64,000 nt of DNA from Roseibium aggregatum. GTDB lineage: Bacteria; Pseudomonadota; Alphaproteobacteria; Rhizobiales; Stappiaceae. Position numbers and translations under genes: made by a program. This document shows, in pieces, positions 50,589 through 59,679 of the stretch. Every line of letters begins with the position of its first letter. Positions within the stretch are counted from its first letter, which is position 1. The notes below the pieces were generated by a model that saw only the letters and a list, made by a program, of their open reading frames with translations, was not told the origin of the DNA and did no database searches. Location of the stretch: contig NZ_JAEKJZ010000006.1 of the NCBI RefSeq assembly GCF_017309185.1, forward strand, positions 124,001 to 188,000. Direction: 5' to 3'.

Positions 50589-51260
50589 ATGGTAACTGCC
50601 GCCGACCGCCTGTCAGACGTCAAGACCGAGATTCGATCCGCGGAAACCGAGTTTGGCAGAGCGGAAGGATCCGTCAGGCTGATTGCCGTTTCCAAGACAT
50701 TCGATATCGACGCGATCCGGCCGGTTCTGGAAGCCGGCCAGCGGGTTTTCGGCGAGAACCGGGTGCAGGAAGCGATGGGCAAATGGCCGGCCTTGAGACA
50801 GGAGTTCGAGGGTATCGAGCTTCACCTGATCGGCCCCTTGCAATCCAACAAAGCCAAGGAGGCGGTGGCGACCTTCGATGTCATTCATACGGTGGATCGT
50901 CCCAAGATCGCGAAGGCGCTCAAGGCGGAAATGGTGAAGCAGGGAAGAGACCTGCCCTGTTTCATTCAGGTCAACACGGGCGAAGAGCCGCAAAAGGCGG
51001 GAATCGCCCCCAAGGATGTCGATGGTTTTGTTCGCGACTGCAGGGACGAGGTCGGCCTCGACGTTGTCGGCCTGATGTGCATTCCACCGGTCGACGAAGC
51101 GCCGGGCGAGCATTTCGCGCTGCTTGAAAAAATTGCCGGCCGCAACGGTTTGAGCGAGATATCCATGGGCATGTCTTCCGACTACCGGGTGGCTATCGGA
51201 TTCGGGGCGACTTGCGTTCGTGTGGGATCGGCCATTTTCGGCACGCGCGACTACCCCTGA
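50589..51260 (+). CDS. YggS-family PLP-binding protein
   Basis: A pyridoxal-phosphate homeostasis protein of the YggS/PLPBP family. From ATG 50589 (GGAG upstream) it is 223 residues. The PLP-binding lysine is in IAVSKTF (Lys near residue 36) and the barrel motifs GPLQSNKAK and SMGMSSDYRVAI are present. It has no known catalytic activity; it buffers PLP. A GTG start at 50529 would add 20 residues and is less likely. Confidence 0.92.
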   Translation: MVTAADRLSDVKTEIRSAETEFGRAEGSVRLIAVSKTFDIDAIRPVLEAGQRVFGENRVQEAMGKWPALRQEFEGIELHLIGPLQSNKAKEAVATFDVIHTVDRPKIAKALKAEMVKQGRDLPCFIQVNTGEEPQKAGIAPKDVDGFVRDCRDEVGLDVVGLMCIPPVDEAPGEHFALLEKIAGRNGLSEISMGMSSDYRVAIGFGATCVRVGSAIFGTRDYP

Positions 51261-51535
51261 CGGGTGCGAGCCGCATAATGGCCCGAAACGGGTCAAAAGT
51301 GTCATGACCTTGACCGGCGTTTGACCGTATTGGCCGGTGCGTCACAAGATTACCTCGACACAACCTCCAAGACGCCGTTCCAACGTCCCGATCGCCCCTC
51401 AGAGTTTCTTCCGTTCCGGTTCACCGGGTCGCAGGGGTTCGGCGAACAGACGGAACGCGGGGTGTTGCTCCGCCGCGCGATCTGCCGCGGCAAGGGCAAA
51501 TGCCTGACCAATACCAAACACCTGGAGGTCATATC

Positions 51536-51766
51536 ATGTCCAAACGTCTTACAGCCGCCGTTCTGATGGGTAGTCTTGCCGTGTCCACCGCGGCGCTCGC
51601 CCAGGGCATGTCATTCGAGGCAGTTGACGCCGATCAGGACGGCTATGTCACGTTCGAAGAGATTTCGGCAGCCAACCCGACCATGACGGAAGACATCTTC
51701 CAGGCGGCGGACGTGAATCGGGACAGTTTGCTGGATCCGGAGGAATTCACCATCCTGCAGCCGTAA
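51536..51766 (+). CDS. Small exported EF-hand protein
   Basis: A 76-residue protein with a signal peptide (about residues 1-20, ALA cleavage) and two EF-hand-like loops: DADQDGYVTFEE (near 28-39) and DVNRDSLLDPEE (near 58-69). In the second loop the residue after the third Asp-position is Ser rather than Gly, so calcium binding there may be weak. Small exported EF-hand proteins are common in alphaproteobacteria without known function. ATG 51536 follows TGGAGG. Confidence 0.75.
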   Translation: MSKRLTAAVLMGSLAVSTAALAQGMSFEAVDADQDGYVTFEEISAANPTMTEDIFQAADVNRDSLLDPEEFTILQP

Positions 51767-51875
51767 TCGCGGTTTCAGGCGGTCTATCCCCCACAGGCCG
51801 GTCAACGGCCTGACCGTCTGATTAAGACCATCGCCGGACAGGTCACGCCGGCGATGGTTTTCCGCGGAACGATGA

Positions 51876-53315
51876 CTATTCCAGCCAGAAATCCGGGGTG
51901 AGCAGGAGAATGCCCGCGAGGATCTCAAGCCGTCCCAGGATCATTTCAATGGCAAGAAACCATTTCGCGACGTCCGGCAGGGACTGAAAGGTTCCGGACG
52001 GGCCGATTGTGTCGCCCACACCGGGGCCGACGTTGGCAAGAGCGGTGATCGAAGCGCTCAAGGCGGTCTCCAGGTCGAGGCCCAGCATCATGTAGACGAC
52101 GGAAAAACCCGCGAAGGTTCCCGCGTAGAGGACGGCGAACACCAGTACGCCCTCGAGAACGGAATTGGAGACCGCGTGGCCCTGGTACCTGGGTTCGACG
52201 ATCCGGTGAGGCCGTACCATCCGACGGAAAAGGCACTGGATGTAGCCGATCAGAATGGCGATCCGGAACATCTTGAAGCCGCCGGAGGTCGAGCCGCTGC
52301 ACCCGCCGAAAAAGGTCAGCATGAAGAAGATCGCGATGACCGCCGGGCCGAACTGAAGATAGTCGTTGGCCGCGTAGCCGGTGGTGGTGATGACGGAGAC
52401 CACATTGAACACGGCAAGCGTGAACATGTGGAACGGTGTGTCGTGAACGATGTAGCGTTCGAAATAGAAGACACCGAGTGAAGCAGCGCCGACGATGATG
52501 AAGAGAAATGCTATCTGCACGTCCAGCTTGAAGGATTTCCGTTCGATGCCGCGGATCAGATAGAGAAACGGAACGCTCGACGTCAGCATGAAGAAGGTTG
52601 CCACCCAATAGACCGAAACGCCGGGGAACTGGCCGAAGGATTGGTCCGATGTCGAGAATCCCCCCGTGGAGACCGTCGTCATCGCGTGAACGACGGCTTC
52701 GAAGAACGTCATGCCGCAGAGCTGGTAGAGCATCATGCAGGAGAGGCTGAGGCCGCCGTACAGAACGAGCAGCCTGAAGACGAAAGGGCCGATGTGACCG
52801 TAGGGCTTGTTGGTCTTTTCCGAGGACTCCAGGGCAAAAAGCTGGCTTCCGCCCACCCTCAGGCCCGGAAGGAGCCAGATGCCGAGCGCGATCACGCCGA
52901 TTCCGCCGATCCATTGAAGCAATGCCCGCCACAGCAATATCCCGGGTGGCAGCGTGTCCAGGCCGGTCAGAACGGTGGACCCGGTGGTGGTGAGACCCGA
53001 GGCGGTTTCGAAAAACGCATCCGTGAAGTCTATCCCGAGACCGCTGAAATAGAGCGGCACGGCGCCAGCGAAGGAAAAGGCGAACCAGGCCGCGTTGACG
53101 AAGAGGATGGCTTCCCGGAAATTGCCCGGAGGGCTTACGCCCTGGAAGGCCATGTTCATCAAAATGCCGGTGGTTCCAAGAACCACCGCCGAAACGAGAA
53201 AGACCTGCCAGTCCGGATTTTCGGCAAACGCGTCCGCGACCGCTGGCAGGATCATCAGCAGTGAAATGAGAATGAGCAAGCGTCCGATGGGCAACGCAAT
53301 GGCTCTGAAATTCAT
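51876..53315 (-). CDS. trkH: Trk potassium uptake protein TrkH
   Basis: Potassium-translocating subunit of the Trk system in the inner membrane. The 479-residue protein has the TrkH fold with four degenerate selectivity-filter loops, visible as TTTGSTVLTG, STGGFSTSDQ, TTTGYAANDY and ANVGPGVGDT, and many hydrophobic segments. TrkA is not nearby. Transcribed away from the TRAP operon. Start ATG 53315. Confidence 0.93.
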   Translation of the reverse strand: MNFRAIALPIGRLLILISLLMILPAVADAFAENPDWQVFLVSAVVLGTTGILMNMAFQGVSPPGNFREAILFVNAAWFAFSFAGAVPLYFSGLGIDFTDAFFETASGLTTTGSTVLTGLDTLPPGILLWRALLQWIGGIGVIALGIWLLPGLRVGGSQLFALESSEKTNKPYGHIGPFVFRLLVLYGGLSLSCMMLYQLCGMTFFEAVVHAMTTVSTGGFSTSDQSFGQFPGVSVYWVATFFMLTSSVPFLYLIRGIERKSFKLDVQIAFLFIIVGAASLGVFYFERYIVHDTPFHMFTLAVFNVVSVITTTGYAANDYLQFGPAVIAIFFMLTFFGGCSGSTSGGFKMFRIAILIGYIQCLFRRMVRPHRIVEPRYQGHAVSNSVLEGVLVFAVLYAGTFAGFSVVYMMLGLDLETALSASITALANVGPGVGDTIGPSGTFQSLPDVAKWFLAIEMILGRLEILAGILLLTPDFWLE

Positions 53316-53580
53316 TTTCTGAGCATCCGGACGGTCGGCTGTCAGAGTGGCAGTCGAGGTAGGTTGACGTAATTCGTTATCTGCGTGTGTGCCGCAAAAT
53401 GCAAGGCGTCGCCAAGGCGGGCCCTATGTCGCGATCGGCCAGGCGGTCACCGGGATGGTGCCGGATACCGTTTGGAGCCGATGAACTTCTTCACTTGCGA
53501 TACAGTATTTTGCCGTGAACTGATATTGACAAAAAAAGCAGTCTGTCCAGACTGGGCCATTATCGGGAGGAAAACATAAC
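53316..53580. promoter_or_regulatory. Divergent trkH / dctP promoter region
   Basis: 265 bases between divergent genes. TTGACA at 53526-53531 is a possible -35 for the TRAP operon, but no clear -10 follows at the usual spacing, so the operon promoter may need an activator. A perfect palindrome sits just downstream. Confidence 0.4.
53539..53554. promoter_or_regulatory. Candidate operator before dctP
   Basis: Perfect 7-base arms CAGTCTG and CAGACTG separated by TC, 26 bases before the dctP start. It lies where a repressor would block or an activator would touch polymerase. The dyad is of the kind bound by GntR-type regulators, but no regulator gene is adjacent. Confidence 0.45.
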
Positions 53581-54573
53581 ATGAAACCAATGAATTGGGC
53601 TCTTGGAGCCGCACTCGCTCTTGGGTTGTCGACCGGTATCGCCAACGCGGCGGACACGACCCTGCGGATTTCGCTGCAGCTGCCGCTGACAAGCCACCTC
53701 GGCCAGAATCTTCTTCTCTTCAAGGAAGAGGTGGAGAAAAACTCGAAGGGTGAGATTGCCGTCGAGATCTATGATTCCGCGCAACTCTACAAGGACAAGG
53801 AAGTGCCGGCGGCGGTCGGTTCCGGCTCGATCGAAATGGGTGTGGCATCGCTGACGCGCTTTGTCGGCGACATTCCGGCCGTCGACATTTTCTACCAGCC
53901 GTTCCTGTTCGACACCGAGGAAAAGGTCCGGGCCGCCACAGCTCCGGGCTCCACGGTCCGTGGCCCCCTGGACGAAGCGATCAAGGAAACCGGTTCGACA
54001 GTTCTGTGGTGGCAGGCCTACGGCGGAGCCATCATGCTGTCCAAGGGTGCTCCGATCAAAACGCCGGAGGATCTGAAGGGCAAGAAGGTTCGTGTCTTCG
54101 GCAAGACCCTCGGTGATTTCGTAACGGCGGCAGGCGGTGCGCCGACCCTGATCTCGGGTTCCGAACAGTATCTTGCCTATCAGCGCGGAACCGTCGATGT
54201 CGGCATGACCGGCATGTCCGGCGTCAAATCGCGCAAATTGTGGGAAGTGATGGATACTGTCACTGTGACCAACAACGCCGACATCGAATTCCTCGTCCTC
54301 ATCAACACCGATTTCTGGAATGGCCTGCCGGACGGTCACAAGGCGGTCATCGAAGCGGCGGCGCTGAAGGCGGACAAGGAAGTTCGCGACCGTATGTCGG
54401 AGATCGAGGCCGGCGCTTTCGAGGAAGCGAAGGAAAACGGGATGACGATCTATACGCCGACGGCGGAGGAAATGGCTGCCTGGAAAGCCGTCAGTCAACC
54501 CGTGTATGACGCCTATGTCGAAAAGGCGGGCGATCTGGGTAAAACGGTCCTCGACGCGGCCAACAATCTCTGA
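53581..54573 (+). CDS. dctP: TRAP transporter solute-binding protein (DctP family)
   Basis: Periplasmic receptor of a TRAP transporter that captures an organic acid. The 330-residue protein has a signal peptide (about residues 1-23, ANA), the DctP fold, the GKKVRVFG stretch with the conserved carboxylate-binding arginine near residue 169, and the ISGSEQYLAYQRGTVDVG block. It is the first gene of dctP-dctQ-dctM plus a lyase; a hairpin separates it from dctQ. The ligand is unknown. Confidence 0.93.
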   Translation: MKPMNWALGAALALGLSTGIANAADTTLRISLQLPLTSHLGQNLLLFKEEVEKNSKGEIAVEIYDSAQLYKDKEVPAAVGSGSIEMGVASLTRFVGDIPAVDIFYQPFLFDTEEKVRAATAPGSTVRGPLDEAIKETGSTVLWWQAYGGAIMLSKGAPIKTPEDLKGKKVRVFGKTLGDFVTAAGGAPTLISGSEQYLAYQRGTVDVGMTGMSGVKSRKLWEVMDTVTVTNNADIEFLVLINTDFWNGLPDGHKAVIEAAALKADKEVRDRMSEIEAGAFEEAKENGMTIYTPTAEEMAAWKAVSQPVYDAYVEKAGDLGKTVLDAANNL

Positions 54574-54599
54574 ACGAATTTCAGAGCAATTTCGAAGAC

Positions 54600-54631
54600 G
54601 AGCGGCGGACAACGGTCCTGCCGCTCTTTTT
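54600..54631 (+). terminator. Hairpin between dctP and dctQ (attenuating terminator)
   Basis: GAGCGGC and GCCGCTC form a 7-base-pair stem with a further GGAC/GGTCC inner pairing, followed by TTTTT. It lies 26 bases after the dctP stop and would reduce dctQM transcription relative to dctP. Confidence 0.65.
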
Positions 54632-54726
54632 CGGCCGTTGAAGCGGTAAACGGCCTTGACGCCTGTCGGCCGGTGTTTCTTCTTTGACGGGATCTTCTGA
54701 ATTTTCCGCATCATTCCGGTGGGGCA

Positions 54727-55218
54727 ATGAAACTCTATTCCTGTCTTATGCTCGCGTTTGCCTGGGTGGCGGCGGTCCTGTTCCTTCTTGCCGGCGGGAT
54801 GCTCACCTATGAAGTGACGGCGCGTTATCTCTTCGTCGCGCCGACCATCTGGGCGGCGGAACTGTCCCAGCTCTGCCTGATCTGGGGATCGATGACGGCG
54901 ATGCCCTGGCTTCTGGGAGCACGCCGGCATATCGGCGTCGACGTTGTCACCGAGCGCCTCGGCCCGGTGGGAAAGCGGATTTGCCACAGTCTGGCAATGA
55001 TCGCGGTTGCCGCTTTCGGTGCCGCCGTCGCCTGGAAAGGCTGGGGCATCTTTTGGGATTCCTTCGAACGCGGCCGGACCACCGGGTCGATGCTCGATCT
55101 GCCGACCTGGGTTTCCGAACTGGCAATTCCCGTGGGATTTGGCCTTTTGTTCGTTCAGGCCCTTGTTGAGCTGCCCAAGGCTTCCGACGCGGATCGCAAA
55201 GAAGAGCCAACCGCATGA
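54727..55218 (+). CDS. dctQ: TRAP transporter small membrane subunit (DctQ)
   Basis: Small four-helix membrane subunit of the TRAP transporter. The 163-residue protein has a hydrophobic N-terminus, three further membrane segments, and the conserved EVTARYLF-type stretch. It ends by overlapping dctM (ATGA), so they are translationally coupled. Start ATG 54727. Confidence 0.92.
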   Translation: MKLYSCLMLAFAWVAAVLFLLAGGMLTYEVTARYLFVAPTIWAAELSQLCLIWGSMTAMPWLLGARRHIGVDVVTERLGPVGKRICHSLAMIAVAAFGAAVAWKGWGIFWDSFERGRTTGSMLDLPTWVSELAIPVGFGLLFVQALVELPKASDADRKEEPTA

Positions 55219-56498
55219 CCACGATTTATATTCTCGCCGCGCTGTTCTCCCTGCTTCTGATCCGGGTGCCGGTTGCCTTTGCCCTCGGCGGTCTCGGGCT
55301 GGCGCTTCTCCTGCTGGGCGGGTTTTCACCGCTGATGGCGCCTCAGGCGATCCTTTCGACACTCGACGGGTTCATCCTGCTGTCGGTGCCTCTTTTCCTG
55401 CTGATGTCGAATATTCTCCTCAAAGGCGGTGTCGGCCGGGATCTCTTCGCCGCCGTTCACGCCTGGGTCGGCCATTTTCCCGGCGGTCTGGCGGTTGCCA
55501 CCATTTTGTCCTGCGGGATTTTTGCAGCGATTTCAGGCTCTTCCGTCGCAACGGCGGCGACCATCGGCACGGTCGCCATTCCGGAGATGATCGAACGGGG
55601 CTACGAGCGGCGGTTCGTCTACGGTCTGCTGGCCGCCGGCGGCACGCTCGGTATTCTGATACCGCCGTCGATACCGATGATCGTCTACGGTTTCGTTACC
55701 GAACAGTCGGTCATCGCGCTGTTTCTGGCGGGCATCGGACCAGGCCTGCTGCTCGTGGCCTTCTTCATCATCTTTTCCATGATTTACGCGCGCCGGTTCA
55801 AGGCTGTTCAGGATGTGCAGGATGTGCAGGAAATCAGCTCCGAGGAACGCTGGAATGCCACGTTAAGGGCTTTGCCGTCCATTCTTCTCGCGGCGATCGT
55901 GATCCTGGTCATCTATACCGGCATCGCGACGCCGACCGAGGCAGCCGCGATCGGTTTTGCCTTTGCCCTGCTGATCACCGGGGTCCTGTTGCGATCGCTG
56001 AGCTGGCAGGGTCTCAAGGAAGCCGCGTTCGAGTCGATGGCGACAACGGTTGCCATTCTTCTGATCGTCGCGGGGGCGAAGGTCTTCGGCAAGGCGATCA
56101 CGCTCTACCGCATTCCGCAGGATATCTCCGTTTTCATCGGCCAGAACATCGATACGCCGCTGATGTTCATCCTCGTGGTGTCGGTCGTGCTCCTGATCAT
56201 GGGGCTGGTCTTCGAGGCCCTTTCCATGGTTCTCATCATGACGCCCGTGCTGTTGCCGGCTGCCTTGGCGCTGGGCTTCGATCCGATCTGGTTCGGCGTC
56301 TACATGGTGGTGATGGTGGAGTGCGCGCTGATCACGCCGCCGGTCGGTCTCAATCTCTACGTGATCCAGTCGGTGGCGAAAGCGCGGCTTGCGGATGTGT
56401 CGCGGGGCGTGATGCCGTTCCTGCTTCTGATGCTGGTCTCGGTTGCAATTCTCTATGTCTGGACGGATCTGGCTCTTTATATCCCCTTCAAGTTTTAA
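55215..56498 (+). CDS. dctM: TRAP transporter large permease (DctM)
   Basis: Large membrane subunit that carries substrate with sodium in exchange for the bound ligand. The 427-residue protein has about twelve hydrophobic segments and the family motifs GSSVATAATIG and GGTLGILIPPSIPMIVYG, and the second half repeat ...LGFDPIWFGVYMVVMVECALITPPVGLNLYV. The lyase gene starts 9 bases later. Confidence 0.95.
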   Translation: MTTIYILAALFSLLLIRVPVAFALGGLGLALLLLGGFSPLMAPQAILSTLDGFILLSVPLFLLMSNILLKGGVGRDLFAAVHAWVGHFPGGLAVATILSCGIFAAISGSSVATAATIGTVAIPEMIERGYERRFVYGLLAAGGTLGILIPPSIPMIVYGFVTEQSVIALFLAGIGPGLLLVAFFIIFSMIYARRFKAVQDVQDVQEISSEERWNATLRALPSILLAAIVILVIYTGIATPTEAAAIGFAFALLITGVLLRSLSWQGLKEAAFESMATTVAILLIVAGAKVFGKAITLYRIPQDISVFIGQNIDTPLMFILVVSVVLLIMGLVFEALSMVLIMTPVLLPAALALGFDPIWFGVYMVVMVECALITPPVGLNLYVIQSVAKARLADVSRGVMPFLLLMLVSVAILYVWTDLALYIPFKF

Positions 56499-56507
56499 GG
56501 ATCTGAA

Positions 56508-57380
56508 ATGCCTTCCTCGGCCGAAAACCTTCGTGCCCTGCTCGCGCAGGACAAGCTTCACGTGATGCCGTGCTGTTTCGATGCCCTGTCGGCCAAGCTG
56601 ATCGAACAGGCAGGTTTCGATCTGACCTTCCTGTCCGGCTTCGCCACATCGGCCGCCCGGATCGGCCAGCCGGACCTGGGGCTGATGTCCTATGCAGAGG
56701 TTCTCGACCAGGCGCGTAACAGCGTGGATGCAATCCGGATCCCCCTGATCGCCGACGGCGATACCGGCTACGGCAACGCGATGAATGTGCGCCGGACCGT
56801 GGCGGGGTTCGCGAAAGCCGGTGCGGCCTGTGTCATGATCGAGGATCAGCTTTCGCCGAAGCGCTGCGGTCACACGCCCGGCAAGGCGGTTGTTGCCCGG
56901 GAGGAAGCTTTCGACCGGATTCGGGCGGCGGTCGATGCCAGGAACGAGGGCGCGGATATCCTGATCATGGCGCGGACGGACGCCCGACACGAACACGGGC
57001 TCGGTGAAGCTATCGAGCGGGCGGCCAGGTTCAAGGAACTGGGCGCGGATATTCTCTTTGTGGAAGCGCCCAAGACCGTCGAAGAGATGAGAACGGTCTG
57101 CCGGGAGCTTCCCGGCCCGAAAATGGCGAATATCGTCGAGGGCGGCGAAACGCCCGACCTGTCGCACGAAGAGCTCCACGACATCGGCTACGCTATTGCC
57201 GCCTATCCGCTGACCCTGATGGCAAGCGCCATGAAAGCGATGATGGAAACGCTCGGGCGCCTGAAGGCCGACGAGGATAGAACGCCGGGCCTGATGGATT
57301 TCAAGGAGCTGCGCGACCGGATCGGTTTCGACCAGTATTACGAGACCTCCTCGCGCTACGAAACCTCCAGGCGGGATTGA
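56508..57380 (+). CDS. Isocitrate lyase/PEP mutase-family enzyme
   Basis: A 290-residue TIM-barrel enzyme of the isocitrate lyase/phosphonomutase superfamily. It has the Mg-binding DGDTGYGN near residue 86 and the catalytic loop KRCGH with the active cysteine near residue 123, the form found in lyases (methylisocitrate lyase and 2,3-dimethylmalate lyase) and oxaloacetate decarboxylases. The exact substrate is not decided by the motif. It is the last gene of the TRAP operon, so it probably acts on the imported acid or its product. Confidence 0.9.
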   Translation: MPSSAENLRALLAQDKLHVMPCCFDALSAKLIEQAGFDLTFLSGFATSAARIGQPDLGLMSYAEVLDQARNSVDAIRIPLIADGDTGYGNAMNVRRTVAGFAKAGAACVMIEDQLSPKRCGHTPGKAVVAREEAFDRIRAAVDARNEGADILIMARTDARHEHGLGEAIERAARFKELGADILFVEAPKTVEEMRTVCRELPGPKMANIVEGGETPDLSHEELHDIGYAIAAYPLTLMASAMKAMMETLGRLKADEDRTPGLMDFKELRDRIGFDQYYETSSRYETSRRD

Positions 57381-57798
57381 GTTTTCCGGATATCCGCCGT
57401 TTGTTTCCTCGGTCTCGCGCCGGGTTTGTCCAATGGAGCTGCTAACGAATTCAATCGTTCCGGCGACGACCTCAGAATCCTTCGTCTTCCGTTGGATTTT
57501 GCTGACAGGGGTCCAAGCCGGAAACGGTAACCTCCCGCGCCTTCCTTGACTCTCCGGCCTCTTTCAGGCATAGACCCGCCAACTCCATTTGAGTGATCGA
57601 CATTTCAAGCCGCCGACCGGGACCCGCACAGGTGTAAAGAGAGCCCGGAGGTTAACACCCGACAGCGCGATGCGCCCTCGGGTGCAAAACTGCTTTGCGT
57701 GGTTCGATTTGTCCCGGTGCGGGCCCCTTGGAACAAGGCGGCGGTTGCCCATATGGTGCGGGAGATATCCCGAAAATTGAGACCCTAAGGACCACTTG
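57381..57798 (+). promoter_or_regulatory. 418-base region upstream of ffh
   Basis: No convincing gene: a short frame at 57589-57780 has poor codon use. Near the 3' end short dyads occur (CCTTGGAACAAGG at 57728-57740 and CGGGAGATATCCCG at 57760-57773). A structured leader or small RNA in front of ffh is possible in alphaproteobacteria; I cannot confirm it here. Confidence 0.35.
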
Positions 57799-59343
57799 AT
57801 GTTTGAAAGCCTGTCCGATCGACTAAGCGGCATTTTCGACAAGCTCACCGGCCGCGGCGCGCTGTCCGAAAACGACGTTAACGAGGCGCTGCGCGAAATC
57901 CGCCGCGCGCTGATCGAGGCTGACGTCGCCCTGCCGATCGTACGGTCCTTCACCGACAAGGTCCGCAACCGGGCCGTCGGCGCGGAAGTGGTGAAATCGA
58001 TCACGCCTGGCCAGATGGTCGTGAAGATCGTTCACGATCAGCTTGTCGAGATGCTCGGGGAAGAAGCCCAGCCGATCGATCTGAATGCGCCGGCGCCCGT
58101 CGCCATCATGATGGTCGGTCTGCAGGGCTCAGGTAAGACCACGACCACGGCCAAAATCGCCCGCCGGATGACCCAGCGCGACAAGCGCAAGGTGCTGATG
58201 GCCTCGCTCGACACCCGCCGCCCGGCGGCGCAGGAACAGCTCAAGGTGCTGGGCGAGCAGAACGGCATCGATACCCTGCCGATCGTCGCGGGTCAGGGGC
58301 CGGTGGAAATCGCCAACCGGGCCATGTCGGCGGCGAAACTCGGCGGCTATGACGTCGTGCTTCTAGATACCGCCGGCCGGATTCACATCGACGAGCCGCT
58401 GATGGTGGAAATGGCGGACGTCAAGGCGGCCACCAATCCGCATGAAATCCTGCTTGTTGCCGACAGTCTGACCGGTCAGGACGCCGTGAACCTGGCCCAA
58501 AGTTTCGACGAGCGTGTCGGCATTACCGGTATCGCACTGACCCGTATGGATGGTGACGGCCGCGGCGGCGCGGCCCTGTCCATGCAGGCGGTGACCGGAC
58601 GGCCGGTCAAGCTCATCGGGACGGGTGAGAAGTCGGACGCGCTGGAAGACTTTCATCCCAAGCGGATTGCCGACCGTATCCTTGGAATGGGCGACATCGT
58701 CTCGCTCGTCGAAAAAGCGGCCGAAGCCATCGATGCGGAAAAAGCCGCCAAGATGGCGAAGAAGATGCAGAAGGGTCACTTCGACCTGGAAGATCTCGCC
58801 GAGCAGCTCAAGCAAATGGAAAAACTCGGCGGCATGTCCGGCATGATGAGCATGCTGCCGGGCGTCGGCAAGATGAAGAAGCAGATGGATGCGGCGAACA
58901 TCGACGACAAGATGTTCAAGCGCCAGATCGCCATCATCCAGTCGATGACCCCGGGCGAGCGCAAGAAACCGGATCTTCTGAAGGCCAGCCGCAAGAAGCG
59001 GATTGCCGCCGGGTCCGGTGTTGAAGTCGCCGAGGTCAACAAGCTTTTGAAAATGCACCGCCAGATGGCGGACATGATGAAGAAGATGGGCAAGGGCAAA
59101 GGCATGCTCGGCAAGCTGATGGGCGGTATGGGCGGCGGCATGCCGGATGTCGATCCGAAGCAGCTTGAGGAAATGGCCAAGTCCGGCCAGCTTCCGGGCG
59201 GCATGGAGCTGCCGAAAGGTCTTCCGGGCGGTCTTGCCGGAGGCGCGGGCCTGCCTCCCGGAATGCCGGGACTTCCCGGTCTCGGCGGGCCCAAGCTTCC
59301 CGGTCTGCCCGGCATGGGAATGGGCAAGGGCAAGAAACGATGA
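57799..59343 (+). CDS. ffh: Signal recognition particle protein Ffh
   Basis: GTPase that binds signal sequences and 4.5S RNA and docks at FtsY. The 514-residue protein has the N domain, the G domain with G1 GLQGSGKTTTTAK near residue 110, DTRRPAA and TRMDGDGRGG motifs, and a Met- and Gly-rich M domain with a long Pro/Gly/Met C-terminal tail. TTG 57796 is in frame just before; ATG 57799 is preferred. The ORF overlaps chorismate mutase by four bases. Confidence 0.97.
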   Translation: MFESLSDRLSGIFDKLTGRGALSENDVNEALREIRRALIEADVALPIVRSFTDKVRNRAVGAEVVKSITPGQMVVKIVHDQLVEMLGEEAQPIDLNAPAPVAIMMVGLQGSGKTTTTAKIARRMTQRDKRKVLMASLDTRRPAAQEQLKVLGEQNGIDTLPIVAGQGPVEIANRAMSAAKLGGYDVVLLDTAGRIHIDEPLMVEMADVKAATNPHEILLVADSLTGQDAVNLAQSFDERVGITGIALTRMDGDGRGGAALSMQAVTGRPVKLIGTGEKSDALEDFHPKRIADRILGMGDIVSLVEKAAEAIDAEKAAKMAKKMQKGHFDLEDLAEQLKQMEKLGGMSGMMSMLPGVGKMKKQMDAANIDDKMFKRQIAIIQSMTPGERKKPDLLKASRKKRIAAGSGVEVAEVNKLLKMHRQMADMMKKMGKGKGMLGKLMGGMGGGMPDVDPKQLEEMAKSGQLPGGMELPKGLPGGLAGGAGLPPGMPGLPGLGGPKLPGLPGMGMGKGKKR

Positions 59344-59663
59344 GCGACGCGGAAATCCGTCTGGCCGAAAGCGATGCGCTGAAGGAACTGAAGGCGCTCA
59401 GAGCTTCGATCGACAATATCGACGCAGCGCTCGTTCACATGCTCGCCGAACGCTTCAAGTGCACCCAGAAAGTGGGTGTTCTGAAAGCCACCAACGACCT
59501 GCCGCCGGCCGATCCGGGGCGGGAGAAAATTCAGATCGAAAGGCTGCGGCAGCTTGCCGCCGATGCCAATCTCGATCCTGACTTTGCCGAGAAATTCCTG
59601 AACTTCATCGTTCGCGAAGTGATCCGGCACCATGAAGCCATTGCCGCTGAAGCCGGCAACTAA
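59340..59663 (+). CDS. Chorismate mutase (AroQ type)
   Basis: A 107-residue AroQ-class chorismate mutase that converts chorismate to prephenate. The helical fold is evident: LRASIDNIDAALVHMLAERF (Asp/Arg helix) and KVGVLKATN with the catalytic Lys. It overlaps the ffh stop (ATGA) and is followed by rpsP after 16 bases, a common alphaproteobacterial order. Confidence 0.9.
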   Translation: MSDAEIRLAESDALKELKALRASIDNIDAALVHMLAERFKCTQKVGVLKATNDLPPADPGREKIQIERLRQLAADANLDPDFAEKFLNFIVREVIRHHEAIAAEAGN

Positions 59664-59679
59664 AAAACTGGAGAAAGAA

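Noticed and set aside
55863..57179. A 438-codon minus-strand frame across dctM and the lyase gene.
   Set aside because: His/Arg/Asp-rich shadow of two well-supported genes on the other strand.
57589..57780. A 63-codon frame upstream of ffh.
   Set aside because: Poor codon use, no ribosome site; lies in what is probably the ffh leader.
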